A stretch of 64,000 nt of DNA, from positions 186,001-250,000 of the forward strand of contig NZ_FTMY01000003.1 of the NCBI RefSeq assembly GCF_900156165.1. Direction: 5' to 3'. The notes beneath the pieces were generated by a model. The model saw only the letters and a program-made list of their open reading frames with translations, was not told the DNA's origin and ran no database searches. The translations under genes were made by a program, and so were the position numbers. Positions within the stretch are counted from its first letter, which is position 1. Each line of letters starts with the position of its first letter. This document shows, one piece after another, positions 47,514 to 55,737 of this stretch. The stretch comes from Pseudacidovorax sp. RU35E. GTDB lineage: Bacteria; Pseudomonadota; Gammaproteobacteria; Burkholderiales; Burkholderiaceae_C.

Positions 47514-48182
47514 ATGGATCTGGATTTCTCGCCGGTCTGGGCCGGCTGGCCCGACCTGCTGCGCGGCACGCTGGTGACGGTGGAGATCACCGCCTGCGCG
47601 CTGCTGCTGGGCTGCGTGCTGGGCCTGGCGGTGGGCATCGGCCGGCTGCGGCCGCAGCGTCGCTGGCTGTATGGCGTGTGCACCGCCTACGTGGCGGTGA
47701 TCCGCGGCACGCCGCTGCTCGTGCAGCTGTTCATCCTGTTCTTCGGGCTGCCGCATTTCGGGCTGCTGCTGCCGGCCTTCTTGTGCGGCGTGCTGGGACT
47801 GGGCGTGTACAGCGGCGCCTATGTGTCGGAGATCGTGCGCGGTGCCATCCAGTCCATCGACCGCGGCCAGACCATGGCCGCCCAGTCGCTGGGCATGACG
47901 CCGGGCCAGGCCATGCGCGACATCATCCTGCCGCAGGCGGTGGTGCGCATGATCCCGCCGCTGGGCAACGAGTTCATCGCGCTGATCAAGAACTCGGCCC
48001 TCGTCTCGCTGCTGACCATCCACGACGTGATGCACGAGGGCCAGAAGATCATCAGCGTGTCCTACCGCTCGCTGGAGGTGTACTTGGCCATTGCGGTCGT
48101 GTACTTCGCCCTCACCGGGATGGTGACGCTGGTGCTGCGCCACTTCGAGCGCCGCCTGCGCCAGGGTGGCCTGGTGCATTGA
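47514..48182 (+). CDS. Polar amino acid ABC transporter permease
   Basis: A 222-residue inner-membrane permease (HisM/GlnP type) with about five helices, the motif RGTPLLVQLFILFFGLP and the coupling loop AAQSLGMTPGQAMRDIILPQA. It starts 26 nt after the binding protein. No ATPase gene accompanies it, so the ATP-binding subunit must come from another locus. Confidence 0.92.
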   Translation: MDLDFSPVWAGWPDLLRGTLVTVEITACALLLGCVLGLAVGIGRLRPQRRWLYGVCTAYVAVIRGTPLLVQLFILFFGLPHFGLLLPAFLCGVLGLGVYSGAYVSEIVRGAIQSIDRGQTMAAQSLGMTPGQAMRDIILPQAVVRMIPPLGNEFIALIKNSALVSLLTIHDVMHEGQKIISVSYRSLEVYLAIAVVYFALTGMVTLVLRHFERRLRQGGLVH

Positions 48183-48210
48183 AGCGACAGCCGCCCACGG
48201 AGACATCGCC

Positions 48211-48786
48211 ATGACGAACCTGCACACCTTCACCCTCGACCAGCTGCCGGCCATGCCCTGGAAGAACGGCGGCGGCCACACCCGCGAGATCGCCTGCTGG
48301 CCGCCGGGCGCCGGGCTGGAGGATTTCGGCTGGCGCTGCTCGGCGGCCACCGTGGATGCGGACGGCCCCTTCTCCATCTTTGCCGGCATCGACCGCTGCA
48401 TCCTGCTGCTGGCTGGTGACGGCCTGCACCTCACCGGCGAGGGGCTCGACCACCGGCTGGACGTGCCGCTGCAGCCCTTCGCCTTTCCTGGCGAGGCGGC
48501 CATCGCGTGCAGCCGGCTGGGCGGCACCTCCACCGACTTCAACCTGATGACGCGGCGCGGCCGCTGGCAGGCCACGCTGACGGTGCACGCGGGCGCCGTG
48601 CGCCTGACCGGCGCGCCGCACGGGCTGCTGCTGGCCGTCGCCGGCACCTGGCGCACCGGCGCGGCGGCGCCCCTCGCGGCCGGCCAGGGCCTGTGGTGGG
48701 CCGATGCCGCGGGCCCCGCGGAGGCGGTGCCCGACGCGGAGGGCGGCGAGCCGCGGCTGATCGCCATCCGCCTGCTGCCGGCCTGA
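48211..48786 (+). CDS. hutD: HutD family protein
   Basis: A 191-residue cupin-like protein. The N-terminus ([23 protein letters not shown]) and the later [16 protein letters not shown] are the signatures of the HutD/Ves family. HutD is thought to limit the hut pathway or sense a pathway metabolite; its chemistry is not established. The ATG at 48211 has GGAGAC upstream; the longer frame to 48166 is a shadow of the permease gene end. Confidence 0.9.
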   Translation: MTNLHTFTLDQLPAMPWKNGGGHTREIACWPPGAGLEDFGWRCSAATVDADGPFSIFAGIDRCILLLAGDGLHLTGEGLDHRLDVPLQPFAFPGEAAIACSRLGGTSTDFNLMTRRGRWQATLTVHAGAVRLTGAPHGLLLAVAGTWRTGAAAPLAAGQGLWWADAAGPAEAVPDAEGGEPRLIAIRLLPA

Positions 48787-48851
48787 TCGCCGGCGTCCCT
48801 TCTGTCCCGGCCCGCACGCCAGCATCGAGCCCCTCTCGCCGGAGCGTCCGC

Positions 48852-50078
48852 ATGACCCTCGCCCTGCCCTTCTCCCAACGCCCCAGCGCCGACGGCCTGT
48901 GGACCGGCCTGCGCGGCAGCGACGGCCAGCCGCTGGCGTTGACCGTGACCGACGGTCGCATCGCCTGGCTGGGCGCGCCCGATGCGCTGCCGCCCGGCGC
49001 GGACGCCCTGCCCTGCCATGACGGCGGTGGCGCGCTCGTCACGCCCGGCCTCATCGACTGCCACACGCACCTGGTCTACGGCGGCCAGCGCGCCAACGAA
49101 TTCGCCATGCGCCTGGCCGGGGCCAGCTACGAAGAGGTGGCGCGCGCCGGCGGCGGCATCGTCTCCACCGTGCGGGCCACGCGCGAGGCCAGCGAGGACG
49201 ACCTTTTCGCATCCGCCAGCGCCCGCCTCGCGCCGCTGCTGGCCGAGGGCGTGTGTGCCATCGAGATCAAGTCCGGCTACGGCCTGGCGCTCGAGCACGA
49301 GCGCAAGCAGTTGCGCGTGGCGCGCCGCCTGGCCGCCGCCCATGGCGTGACGGTGCGCACCACCTTCCTCGGCGCCCACGCGCTGCCGCCCGAGTACGCG
49401 GGTCGGAGCAGCGACTACATCGACCTCGTCTGCCGCGAGATGCTGCCCGCCCTGCATGTCGAGGGCCTGGTGGATGCGGTGGACGTGTTCTGCGAGCGCA
49501 TCGCCTTCTCGCTCGAAGAGACCGAGCGCGTGTTCCAGTCCGCGCAGGCGCTGGGCCTGCCGGTCAAGCTGCACGCCGAGCAGCTCAGCGACATGGGCGG
49601 CGCGGCCCTGGCGGCGCGCTACGGCGCGCTCTCGTGCGACCACATCGAGCACCTGTCGCCCGCCGGCATCGCCGCCGTGGCCCAGGCCGGCACCGTGGCC
49701 GTGCTGCTGCCCGGCGCCTACTACACGCTGCGCGACACGCAGCCGCCGCCCATCGCCGGCCTGCGTGCGGCCGGCGTGCCGATGGCCGTCTCCACCGACC
49801 ACAACCCGGGCACCTCGCCCTGCCTGAGCCTGCTCCTGATGATGAACATGGCCTGCACGCTGTTCCGCCTGACGGTGCCCGAGGCGCTGGCGGGCGTCAC
49901 CACCCATGCCGCGCGGGCCCTGGGCCTTGCGGCCACGCACGGCGAACTGGCCGTGGGCCGCGCCGCCGACTTCGTGCTGTGGAACGTGCAGGAAGCCGCC
50001 GAGCTGGCCTACTGGTTCGGCCAGCGTCCCGTGCGCTGCGTGATCCGCCAGGGCCGGATCGCGGAGGGCGCGCTGTGA
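48852..50078 (+). CDS. hutI: Imidazolonepropionase
   Basis: A 408-residue amidohydrolase opening imidazolonepropionate to formiminoglutamate. The metal ligands His71 and His73 are in [12 protein letters not shown]. Further motifs are [20 protein letters not shown], the CDHIEHL His and the final metal Asp in STDHNPGT. The start at 48852 is chosen for the family-like N-terminus; the frame is open upstream through the hutD region. The stop overlaps hutF by 4 nt (GTGA). Confidence 0.97.
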   Translation: MTLALPFSQRPSADGLWTGLRGSDGQPLALTVTDGRIAWLGAPDALPPGADALPCHDGGGALVTPGLIDCHTHLVYGGQRANEFAMRLAGASYEEVARAGGGIVSTVRATREASEDDLFASASARLAPLLAEGVCAIEIKSGYGLALEHERKQLRVARRLAAAHGVTVRTTFLGAHALPPEYAGRSSDYIDLVCREMLPALHVEGLVDAVDVFCERIAFSLEETERVFQSAQALGLPVKLHAEQLSDMGGAALAARYGALSCDHIEHLSPAGIAAVAQAGTVAVLLPGAYYTLRDTQPPPIAGLRAAGVPMAVSTDHNPGTSPCLSLLLMMNMACTLFRLTVPEALAGVTTHAARALGLAATHGELAVGRAADFVLWNVQEAAELAYWFGQRPVRCVIRQGRIAEGAL

Positions 50079-51466
50079 GCGCCGGGAGCCTTTTCGCCGA
50101 CCACGCCCTGCTGCCCGGCGGCTGGGCGCGCGACGTGCGCCTCGCCTGGGACGCCGCCGGCCGCCTCACCGCCGTGCAGCCCGGTGCCACGCCAGAGCCC
50201 GGCATGCCGCGTGCCGAAGGCCCGCTGCTGCCCGGCATGCCCAACCTGCATTCGCATGCCTTCCAGCGCGGCATGGCGGGCCTGACCGAATACCGCGCCG
50301 AAGCGCAGGACAGCTTCTGGAGCTGGCGCAGCCTCATGTACCGCTTCGCCTTGCGGCTGAGCCCCGCGCAACTAGAGGCCATCGCCTTCGGCCTCTACGT
50401 CGACATGCTGGAGGCCGGCTACACGGCGGTGTGCGAGTTCCACTACGTGCACCACGACACCGACGGCCATCCCTACGCCGACGATGCCGAGCTGGCCCGC
50501 GCCCTGCTGCGCGCCGCCCAGCGCGCCGGCATCGGCCTGACGCTGCTGCCGGTGCTCTACCAGACCAGCGGCTTCGGCGGCGCCGCGCCGGCCGAAGGCC
50601 AGCGCCGCTTCATCCGCAGCACCGCGTCGATGCTGCGCCTGCTCGAAACCCTGCGTCCGGCGTGCGAGGCCCAGGGCGCGCGCCTGGGCCTGGCGCCGCA
50701 TTCGCTGCGCGCCGTGCCGCCCGAGGCGCTGCGCGACGCGCTGGCCGGCCTGGCCGCGCAGGACGCGACGGCGCCGATCCACATCCACATCGCCGAGCAG
50801 ACCAAGGAGGTGGACGACTGCCTGGCTTGGAGCGGCCAGCGCCCCGTCGCCTGGCTGCTGGACCATGCGCCGGTCGATGCCCGCTGGTGCCTGGTGCATG
50901 CCACCCACATGGACGCCGACGAATACCGCCGCGCCGCCGCCACCGGTGCCGTGGCGGGCCTGTGCCCCACCACCGAGGCCAACCTGGGCGATGGCCTGTT
51001 CGACCTGCCGCGGTGGACCGTTGACGGCGGCGCCTGGGGCGTCGGCTCCGACAGCCACGCCTGCGTCGATGCGGCCGAGGAGCTGCTGATGCTGGAGTAC
51101 GGCCAGCGCCTGAGCCGCCGCCAGCGCAACGTGGCCGCCACCGCGGCGCAGCCCGAGGTGGCCACCGCCCTATGGCTGTCGGCCGTGGGCGGCGGCGCGC
51201 AGGCGTCGGGCCGCGCGCTCGGTGGACTGGCCGTGGGCCAGCAGGCGGACATGCTCGTGCTCGACGCGGCCCATCCGGTCCTGGCCGGGCTGGAGGCACC
51301 GCAGATGCTGTCGGCCCATGTCTTCGCCGCCGGCCGCCAGCGTCCGCTTGCGCAGGCGTACGTGGCCGGCCGCAAGACGGTCGATGCCGGCCGCCACCCC
51401 CTGCGCGCCGAGGCCCAGCGGGCCTTCGTCCAGGCCCGGCGAGAACTGCTGGCCGGCGGGGCCTGA
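50075..51466 (+). CDS. hutF: Formimidoylglutamate deiminase
   Basis: A 463-residue amidohydrolase converting formiminoglutamate to N-formylglutamate and ammonia. Visible metal motifs are [28 protein letters not shown], the HATH His and VGSDSHAC. HutF plus HutG marks the five-step pathway ending in glutamate plus formate, instead of the formiminoglutamase route. The GTG start at 50075 overlaps the hutI stop and gives the normal N-terminus; the ORF further upstream is a hutI shadow. Confidence 0.96.
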   Translation: MSAGSLFADHALLPGGWARDVRLAWDAAGRLTAVQPGATPEPGMPRAEGPLLPGMPNLHSHAFQRGMAGLTEYRAEAQDSFWSWRSLMYRFALRLSPAQLEAIAFGLYVDMLEAGYTAVCEFHYVHHDTDGHPYADDAELARALLRAAQRAGIGLTLLPVLYQTSGFGGAAPAEGQRRFIRSTASMLRLLETLRPACEAQGARLGLAPHSLRAVPPEALRDALAGLAAQDATAPIHIHIAEQTKEVDDCLAWSGQRPVAWLLDHAPVDARWCLVHATHMDADEYRRAAATGAVAGLCPTTEANLGDGLFDLPRWTVDGGAWGVGSDSHACVDAAEELLMLEYGQRLSRRQRNVAATAAQPEVATALWLSAVGGGAQASGRALGGLAVGQQADMLVLDAAHPVLAGLEAPQMLSAHVFAAGRQRPLAQAYVAGRKTVDAGRHPLRAEAQRAFVQARRELLAGGA

Positions 51467-51583
51467 GCGCCGGCTCTGCCGCACCGGAGCTCGGCCCATG
51501 AGCGCGCCCGAACCCCTTTCCTTTTCGGTGCCGTGCCCCCGCGCCAGCGCGGGCGCGCGGCCGCCTTCACACTCGCTTCTGCC

Positions 51584-52408
51584 ATGACCGCCTTCACCAC
51601 CACCGAACCCCCCTTCCGCTTCCGCCAGGGCACACGGCCGCTGCTGATCTCCATGCCGCACGTCGGCACCCACGTGCCGCCCGCCCTCGCCGCGCGCCTG
51701 ACCGACGAGGCCCGTCAGGTGCCCGACACCGACTGGCACCTGGAACGGCTCTACGACTTCGCCGACGCACTGGGCGCCTCGGTGCTGGTGGCCACGCACT
51801 CGCGCTACGTCATCGACCTCAACCGCCCGCCGGACGGCGCCAGCCTGTATCCGGGCCAGAGCGTCACGGGCCTGTGCCCCGTCGACACCTTCGACGACAC
51901 GCCGCTGTACGCCGACCCGGCCGACCTGCCCACCGAGGCCGAGATCGCCGCCCGCCGCGAGGCGATCTGGGTGCCCTACCACGCCAGGCTGGCCCAGGAA
52001 CTCGAACGCATCCGCGCCGCCCACGGCATCGCCATGCTGTGGGACGCGCATTCCATCCGTTCCGTGCTGCCGCGCTTCTTCGAGGGCACCCTGACCGACC
52101 TCAACCTGGGCACGGCCAAGGGCGCCGCCTGCGACCCGCAACTGGCCGAACAGTTGCTGGCCATCGCCCGCGCCGACACGGCGCACACCAGCGTGCTCAA
52201 CGGCCGTTTCACAGGTGGCTACATCACCCGCCACCACGGCCAGCCGGCACGGGGCGTGCATGCGGTGCAGCTCGAAATGACCCAGAGCAGCTACATGCAG
52301 GAACAGCTTCCCTTCGACTACCTTCCCGACGTGGCCGCACGCGTGCAGCCCACCGTGCGCCGCATGCTGGAGGCCGTGCTGGCCTTCGCCGACGGGCAGC
52401 AGCCGTGA
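51584..52408 (+). CDS. hutG: N-formylglutamate deformylase (amidohydrolase)
   Basis: A 274-residue zinc hydrolase releasing formate from N-formylglutamate. The HutG/FGase signatures are LISMPHVGTHVPP, DTDWHLERLYDF, VIDLNRPPDG, AMLWDAHSIRSVLPRFF and LNGRFTGGYITRHHG. The ATG at 51584 is the family-type start (MTAFTTTEPPFRF); about 117 nt separate it from hutF. It overlaps the following FAD enzyme by 4 nt (GTGA). Confidence 0.96.
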   Translation: MTAFTTTEPPFRFRQGTRPLLISMPHVGTHVPPALAARLTDEARQVPDTDWHLERLYDFADALGASVLVATHSRYVIDLNRPPDGASLYPGQSVTGLCPVDTFDDTPLYADPADLPTEAEIAARREAIWVPYHARLAQELERIRAAHGIAMLWDAHSIRSVLPRFFEGTLTDLNLGTAKGAACDPQLAEQLLAIARADTAHTSVLNGRFTGGYITRHHGQPARGVHAVQLEMTQSSYMQEQLPFDYLPDVAARVQPTVRRMLEAVLAFADGQQP

Positions 52409-53805
52409 GCGCGGGTACCGCTGCGCAGCCGGCCTTCCTGGCCGCCCTGGCCGAGGCTCTCGGTGCCGACGCCGTCACGCCCGCCGAGGCCGTGCCCGAG
52501 CGCCATCTGGCCGACTGGAGCGGCCTGCCGCCGGTGCGCCCGCTGGCCCTGCTGCGACCGCGCAGCACCGAGGCCGTGTCGGCCGCGCTGCGGCTGTGCA
52601 CCGAGTACCGCGTGCCGGTGGTGCCCCAGGGCGGCCTTTCCGGCCTGGCCGGCGCGGCCATGCCCATCGAAGGCGCGGTCGCGCTGTCGCTGGAGCGCAT
52701 GAACGCCATCGAGTCGGTCGATGCCGCCACCCGCACCCTCACCGCCCAGGCCGGCGTCACGATCCAGGCCGTGCAGGAGGCCGCGGCCGGCGCCGGCCTG
52801 CGCTTCGGCGTGGACTTCGGCGCCCGCGGCTCTGCCCAGGTGGGCGGCGCCCTGGCCACCAATGCCGGCGGCAACGGCGTGCTGCAGTTCGGCATGATGC
52901 GCGAGCAGCTGCTGGGCCTGGAGGCCGTACTGCCCGACGGACGTGTGCTGCCCATGCTGCGGCCCATGCAGAAGAACAACACCGGCTACGACCTCAAGCA
53001 GTTCTTCGTCGGCGCCGAGGGCACGCTGGGCGTGGTCACCCGCGCCCTCTTACGCCTGCACCCGGCGCCCCGCGCCCGCGCCACGCTGCTGGCCGCCCTG
53101 CCCGACTACGACGCCGCCCTCGCCCTGCTCGGCCGGCTGCAGTCCCGCTTCGCCGGCGGCGTCGCCGCCTTCGAGCTGATGTGGCGCGACTTCGTGGCCG
53201 CCTCCATGGCCTGGCAGCACCTGCGCGAGCCCTTCGACACTGCGCACCCGCTCTTGGCCCTGGTCGACATGGACGGCAGCAGCGAGGCCGCGCTGCAGGC
53301 CGAAGTGGAAGAGGCGCTGGCCGAGGCCATGGAAGCCGGCCTGGTGCTCGATGCGGTGCTGGCCCAGTCGCAGGCCCAGGCCGGCGCGCTGTGGAAGATC
53401 CGCGAAGCCACCGCCGAGCTGCCGGCCAACATGCATCCGCCCGTCAACTTCGACGTCAGCCTGCCCATGGCGCAGATCGGCCGATTCGTGCAGGAGTGCC
53501 GCGCCGCGCTGGAAGCCCGCTGGTCCGGCCACCTCAGCGTGTTCTTCGGCCACATCGGCGACAGCAACCTGCACGTGTCCATCGATGGCGTCAGCATCGG
53601 CCGCGATGCCGAGGCCGCCGAGCAGCTGGTCTACGGCATGGTCGGCCGCTTCGCCGGCAGCGTCTCGGCCGAGCACGGCATCGGTCTGCACAAGAAGCCC
53701 TACCTGGGCGCCAGCCGCACGCCCGACGAGCTGGCCGCCATGCGCGCCATCAAGGCCGCGCTGGATCCGCTGGGGTTGATGAATCCGGGGAAGGTGTTCG
53801 GCTGA
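52405..53805 (+). CDS. FAD-linked oxidoreductase (D-2-hydroxy-acid dehydrogenase/GlcD-like)
   Basis: A 466-residue flavoprotein of the PCMH/VAO family. The FAD-binding half includes VPVVPQGGLSGLAGAAMP, GVDFGARGSAQVGGALATNAGG and NNTGYDLKQFFVGAEGTLGVVT. The cap and C-terminal half ends with GHIGDSNLHVSI, SAEHGIGLHKKPYL and DPLGLMNPGKVF, the pattern of D-2-hydroxyglutarate and D-lactate dehydrogenases. The GTG start overlaps the hutG stop, so it is co-translated with the hut genes. A substrate linked to glutamate metabolism, such as 2-hydroxyglutarate, is plausible but unproven. Confidence 0.9.
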   Translation: MSAGTAAQPAFLAALAEALGADAVTPAEAVPERHLADWSGLPPVRPLALLRPRSTEAVSAALRLCTEYRVPVVPQGGLSGLAGAAMPIEGAVALSLERMNAIESVDAATRTLTAQAGVTIQAVQEAAAGAGLRFGVDFGARGSAQVGGALATNAGGNGVLQFGMMREQLLGLEAVLPDGRVLPMLRPMQKNNTGYDLKQFFVGAEGTLGVVTRALLRLHPAPRARATLLAALPDYDAALALLGRLQSRFAGGVAAFELMWRDFVAASMAWQHLREPFDTAHPLLALVDMDGSSEAALQAEVEEALAEAMEAGLVLDAVLAQSQAQAGALWKIREATAELPANMHPPVNFDVSLPMAQIGRFVQECRAALEARWSGHLSVFFGHIGDSNLHVSIDGVSIGRDAEAAEQLVYGMVGRFAGSVSAEHGIGLHKKPYLGASRTPDELAAMRAIKAALDPLGLMNPGKVFG

Positions 53806-53825
53806 CGTCCGATGGGCCGGCCGGG

Positions 53826-54401
53826 TCAGCCGGCGGCTTCGGCATTCAGGCGCCGGACGCCTGCCACGAAGGCGCGCAGGCTGGGCGAGCGATTGCGCTG
53901 CACCTCCAGATGGGCGGCCATCGCGCGGGCGCCACCGATCTTCTGGAAAGCCGGGATCAGGCGCTTGACCTCGACCGAAGGCTTCTGCCAGCTGTCCGGC
54001 GCATTGAAGCGCTTGCGGTTGGCGGGCGAATCGATCCGCGGCGTATCGAAGGCCACCGCCAGCGCGGCGAGGTCGCCGAGATACCAGCTCTCCAGTTCCT
54101 GGCAGACCAGCCGGACGAGGCTGTCTGGACGTCCCGCGTCCTCGCACAGTCGGCGCAGCCGTGCCTTCAGGTCGATGCAGTCCGCGTTGTCGTTGTCTCG
54201 GACGATGACGAAGCGGTCCCCGGGGTGGCGCCACGCCGCGAGCTTGCGCGCAATGCTGCGGTCCAGATCCGACTTCCCCTCGTGCGGCACACACAGGAAA
54301 TGCTCATCACTCACCCAGCCGGGGAACAGCCGAGGCAGCCAGCCTTCCAGCAATACCCGCATCGAGGGCTCCTCCAGCAGGAACACCAGCCGGCCCGCCA
54401 T
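53826..54401 (-). CDS. DUF4276-like, possible TOPRIM-type partner of the adjacent ATPase
   Basis: A 191-residue cytosolic protein. The N-terminal LVFLLEEPSMRVLLEG supplies an acidic residue after a hydrophobic strand (Glu10/Glu11), VPHEGKSDLDRSIARKL follows, and FVIVRDNDNAD (residues 64-73) gives a D-x-D motif after a second strand. This E...DxD layout is that of TOPRIM-like nucleases. QELESWYLGD (101-110) is a further conserved-looking block. It begins at the stop of the ATPase gene (TGATG), so the two are coupled. I recall this family as DUF4276. Nuclease activity is an inference. Confidence 0.75.
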   Translation of the reverse strand: MAGRLVFLLEEPSMRVLLEGWLPRLFPGWVSDEHFLCVPHEGKSDLDRSIARKLAAWRHPGDRFVIVRDNDNADCIDLKARLRRLCEDAGRPDSLVRLVCQELESWYLGDLAALAVAFDTPRIDSPANRKRFNAPDSWQKPSVEVKRLIPAFQKIGGARAMAAHLEVQRNRSPSLRAFVAGVRRLNAEAAG

Positions 54402-55597
54402 CAGCGCACGTCCCGGTTGAGGCCTTCGAAAAGTCCCTGCTTCCACAGGTAGCCGGGCAAGTCCCCGGCCTCGAACAGCGCGCGCAGGTTCTCCGAGTCG
54501 CCGGCCCGCGACACGCGGGTGAAGCCGTCCTGCTTGCGCAGGCAGTAGATCTCGTCCAGCGACAAGGCATTGAGGAAATCCGGCGAATGGGTGGAGATGA
54601 AGACCTGGCCGCCCCGCTCCGCATAGCTACGGAATTCCTCCGCAAGCTCGGGCAGCAGCTCGGGATAGAGCTGGTTTTCGGGCTCTTCCACGGCCAGCAT
54701 CGGATAGGGCTTGGGGTCGTTCAGAAGCACCAGGTACGCGAACATCTTGATCGTGCCGTCAGACACGTGCCGCGCGATGAACGGGTCCTTGAAGCTGCCG
54801 TCCTGAAAGCGCAGGACGAGCCGTCCGTCTTCGGTCTGCCGCGGCTCCACCACCGAGATGCCCGGCACTCTGCGGCGCATCGCCTCCAGCACATGGGCGA
54901 AGCGATCGGGGTGGTGCTCGTAGAGGTAGTTGGCCACCAGAGGCAGGTTGTCGCCCCGGGTCGAAAGATGCTCGGCGAAGCCCTCTTCCTGGCTCGGCCG
55001 CGCTTCGGACACGTGGAAATCCGAGATGTGCCAGTTCTCGATCATCAGCCGGAAGGCGCTGGCGGCCTTGAAGCGCTCGAACTGGCCCAGGCCCTTGATG
55101 GCGAGGATGTCCGGGGAATCCAGTTCCTGTTCCTCCCGGGTGAGGTCCTCGTCCGCCTTGGAGAAATCCTCTTCGTTGGTGATGGCGTAACCGCGACCGG
55201 AAGAAAAATCCAGGAAGCGGAACGGTGCGCCGTAGGCGCCCCGCTTGTAGCGCAGGACCTCGCGCTCCACGAAGGGCCGGCCCTCCGCGCCGGGCGCCAT
55301 GCGCAGCAGGTAGGTCACCAGGCGCTCCTTGCCGGTGATCTCCATGCGGAACTGCAGGGTGATCTCGATGGCCTCGTGCGCAAAGCCGCGGCTCGCGACT
55401 TCGCGGTAGCCGCCGCGCTTGGCGATGGCCTTGCCGACGTTCATCGACAGCGCGTCCTTGAGGAAGGAGAGCACATCGAACAGTGTGGATTTGCCTGTTC
55501 CGTTGGCGCCCACCAGCACGCAAAGACGGGGAATGTGGGTCAGCTTGGCGTCCCGGAACAGCCGGTAGTTCTTGATGGCGATGGATTCGATCTGCAT
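54401..55597 (-). CDS. AAA/SMC-like ATPase paired with the DUF4276-like protein
   Basis: A 398-residue ATPase of the AAA_21/RecF-OLD class. N-terminal IESIAIKNYRLFRDAKL, Walker A GANGTGKS (30-37), an ABC-signature-like HVSDGTIK (277-284), Walker B MLAVEEPEN (300-308) and the H-loop STHSPD (335-340) are intact. The middle is a charged, helical insert. The ATG at 55597 is chosen for the standard N-terminus; the frame runs further upstream. Base composition looks less GC-extreme than neighbouring genes, hinting at transfer. ATPases of this kind with small TOPRIM proteins form anti-phage systems such as AbiL and PARIS; membership is not shown. Confidence 0.85.
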   Translation of the reverse strand: MQIESIAIKNYRLFRDAKLTHIPRLCVLVGANGTGKSTLFDVLSFLKDALSMNVGKAIAKRGGYREVASRGFAHEAIEITLQFRMEITGKERLVTYLLRMAPGAEGRPFVEREVLRYKRGAYGAPFRFLDFSSGRGYAITNEEDFSKADEDLTREEQELDSPDILAIKGLGQFERFKAASAFRLMIENWHISDFHVSEARPSQEEGFAEHLSTRGDNLPLVANYLYEHHPDRFAHVLEAMRRRVPGISVVEPRQTEDGRLVLRFQDGSFKDPFIARHVSDGTIKMFAYLVLLNDPKPYPMLAVEEPENQLYPELLPELAEEFRSYAERGGQVFISTHSPDFLNALSLDEIYCLRKQDGFTRVSRAGDSENLRALFEAGDLPGYLWKQGLFEGLNRDVR

Positions 55598-55737
55598 GGC
55601 GCGTCCTGAACGCCCCGGCACGGCGTGGCCGGAGCAGTCGCGCATCGTGCCATATGCGCATGTTCAGGGGATCGCCGCACGCCTGTCGGGCTGCTCGGGC
55701 TCCCGCCGGATGGAAGGAGCGTTGCCCGACCTCAACC

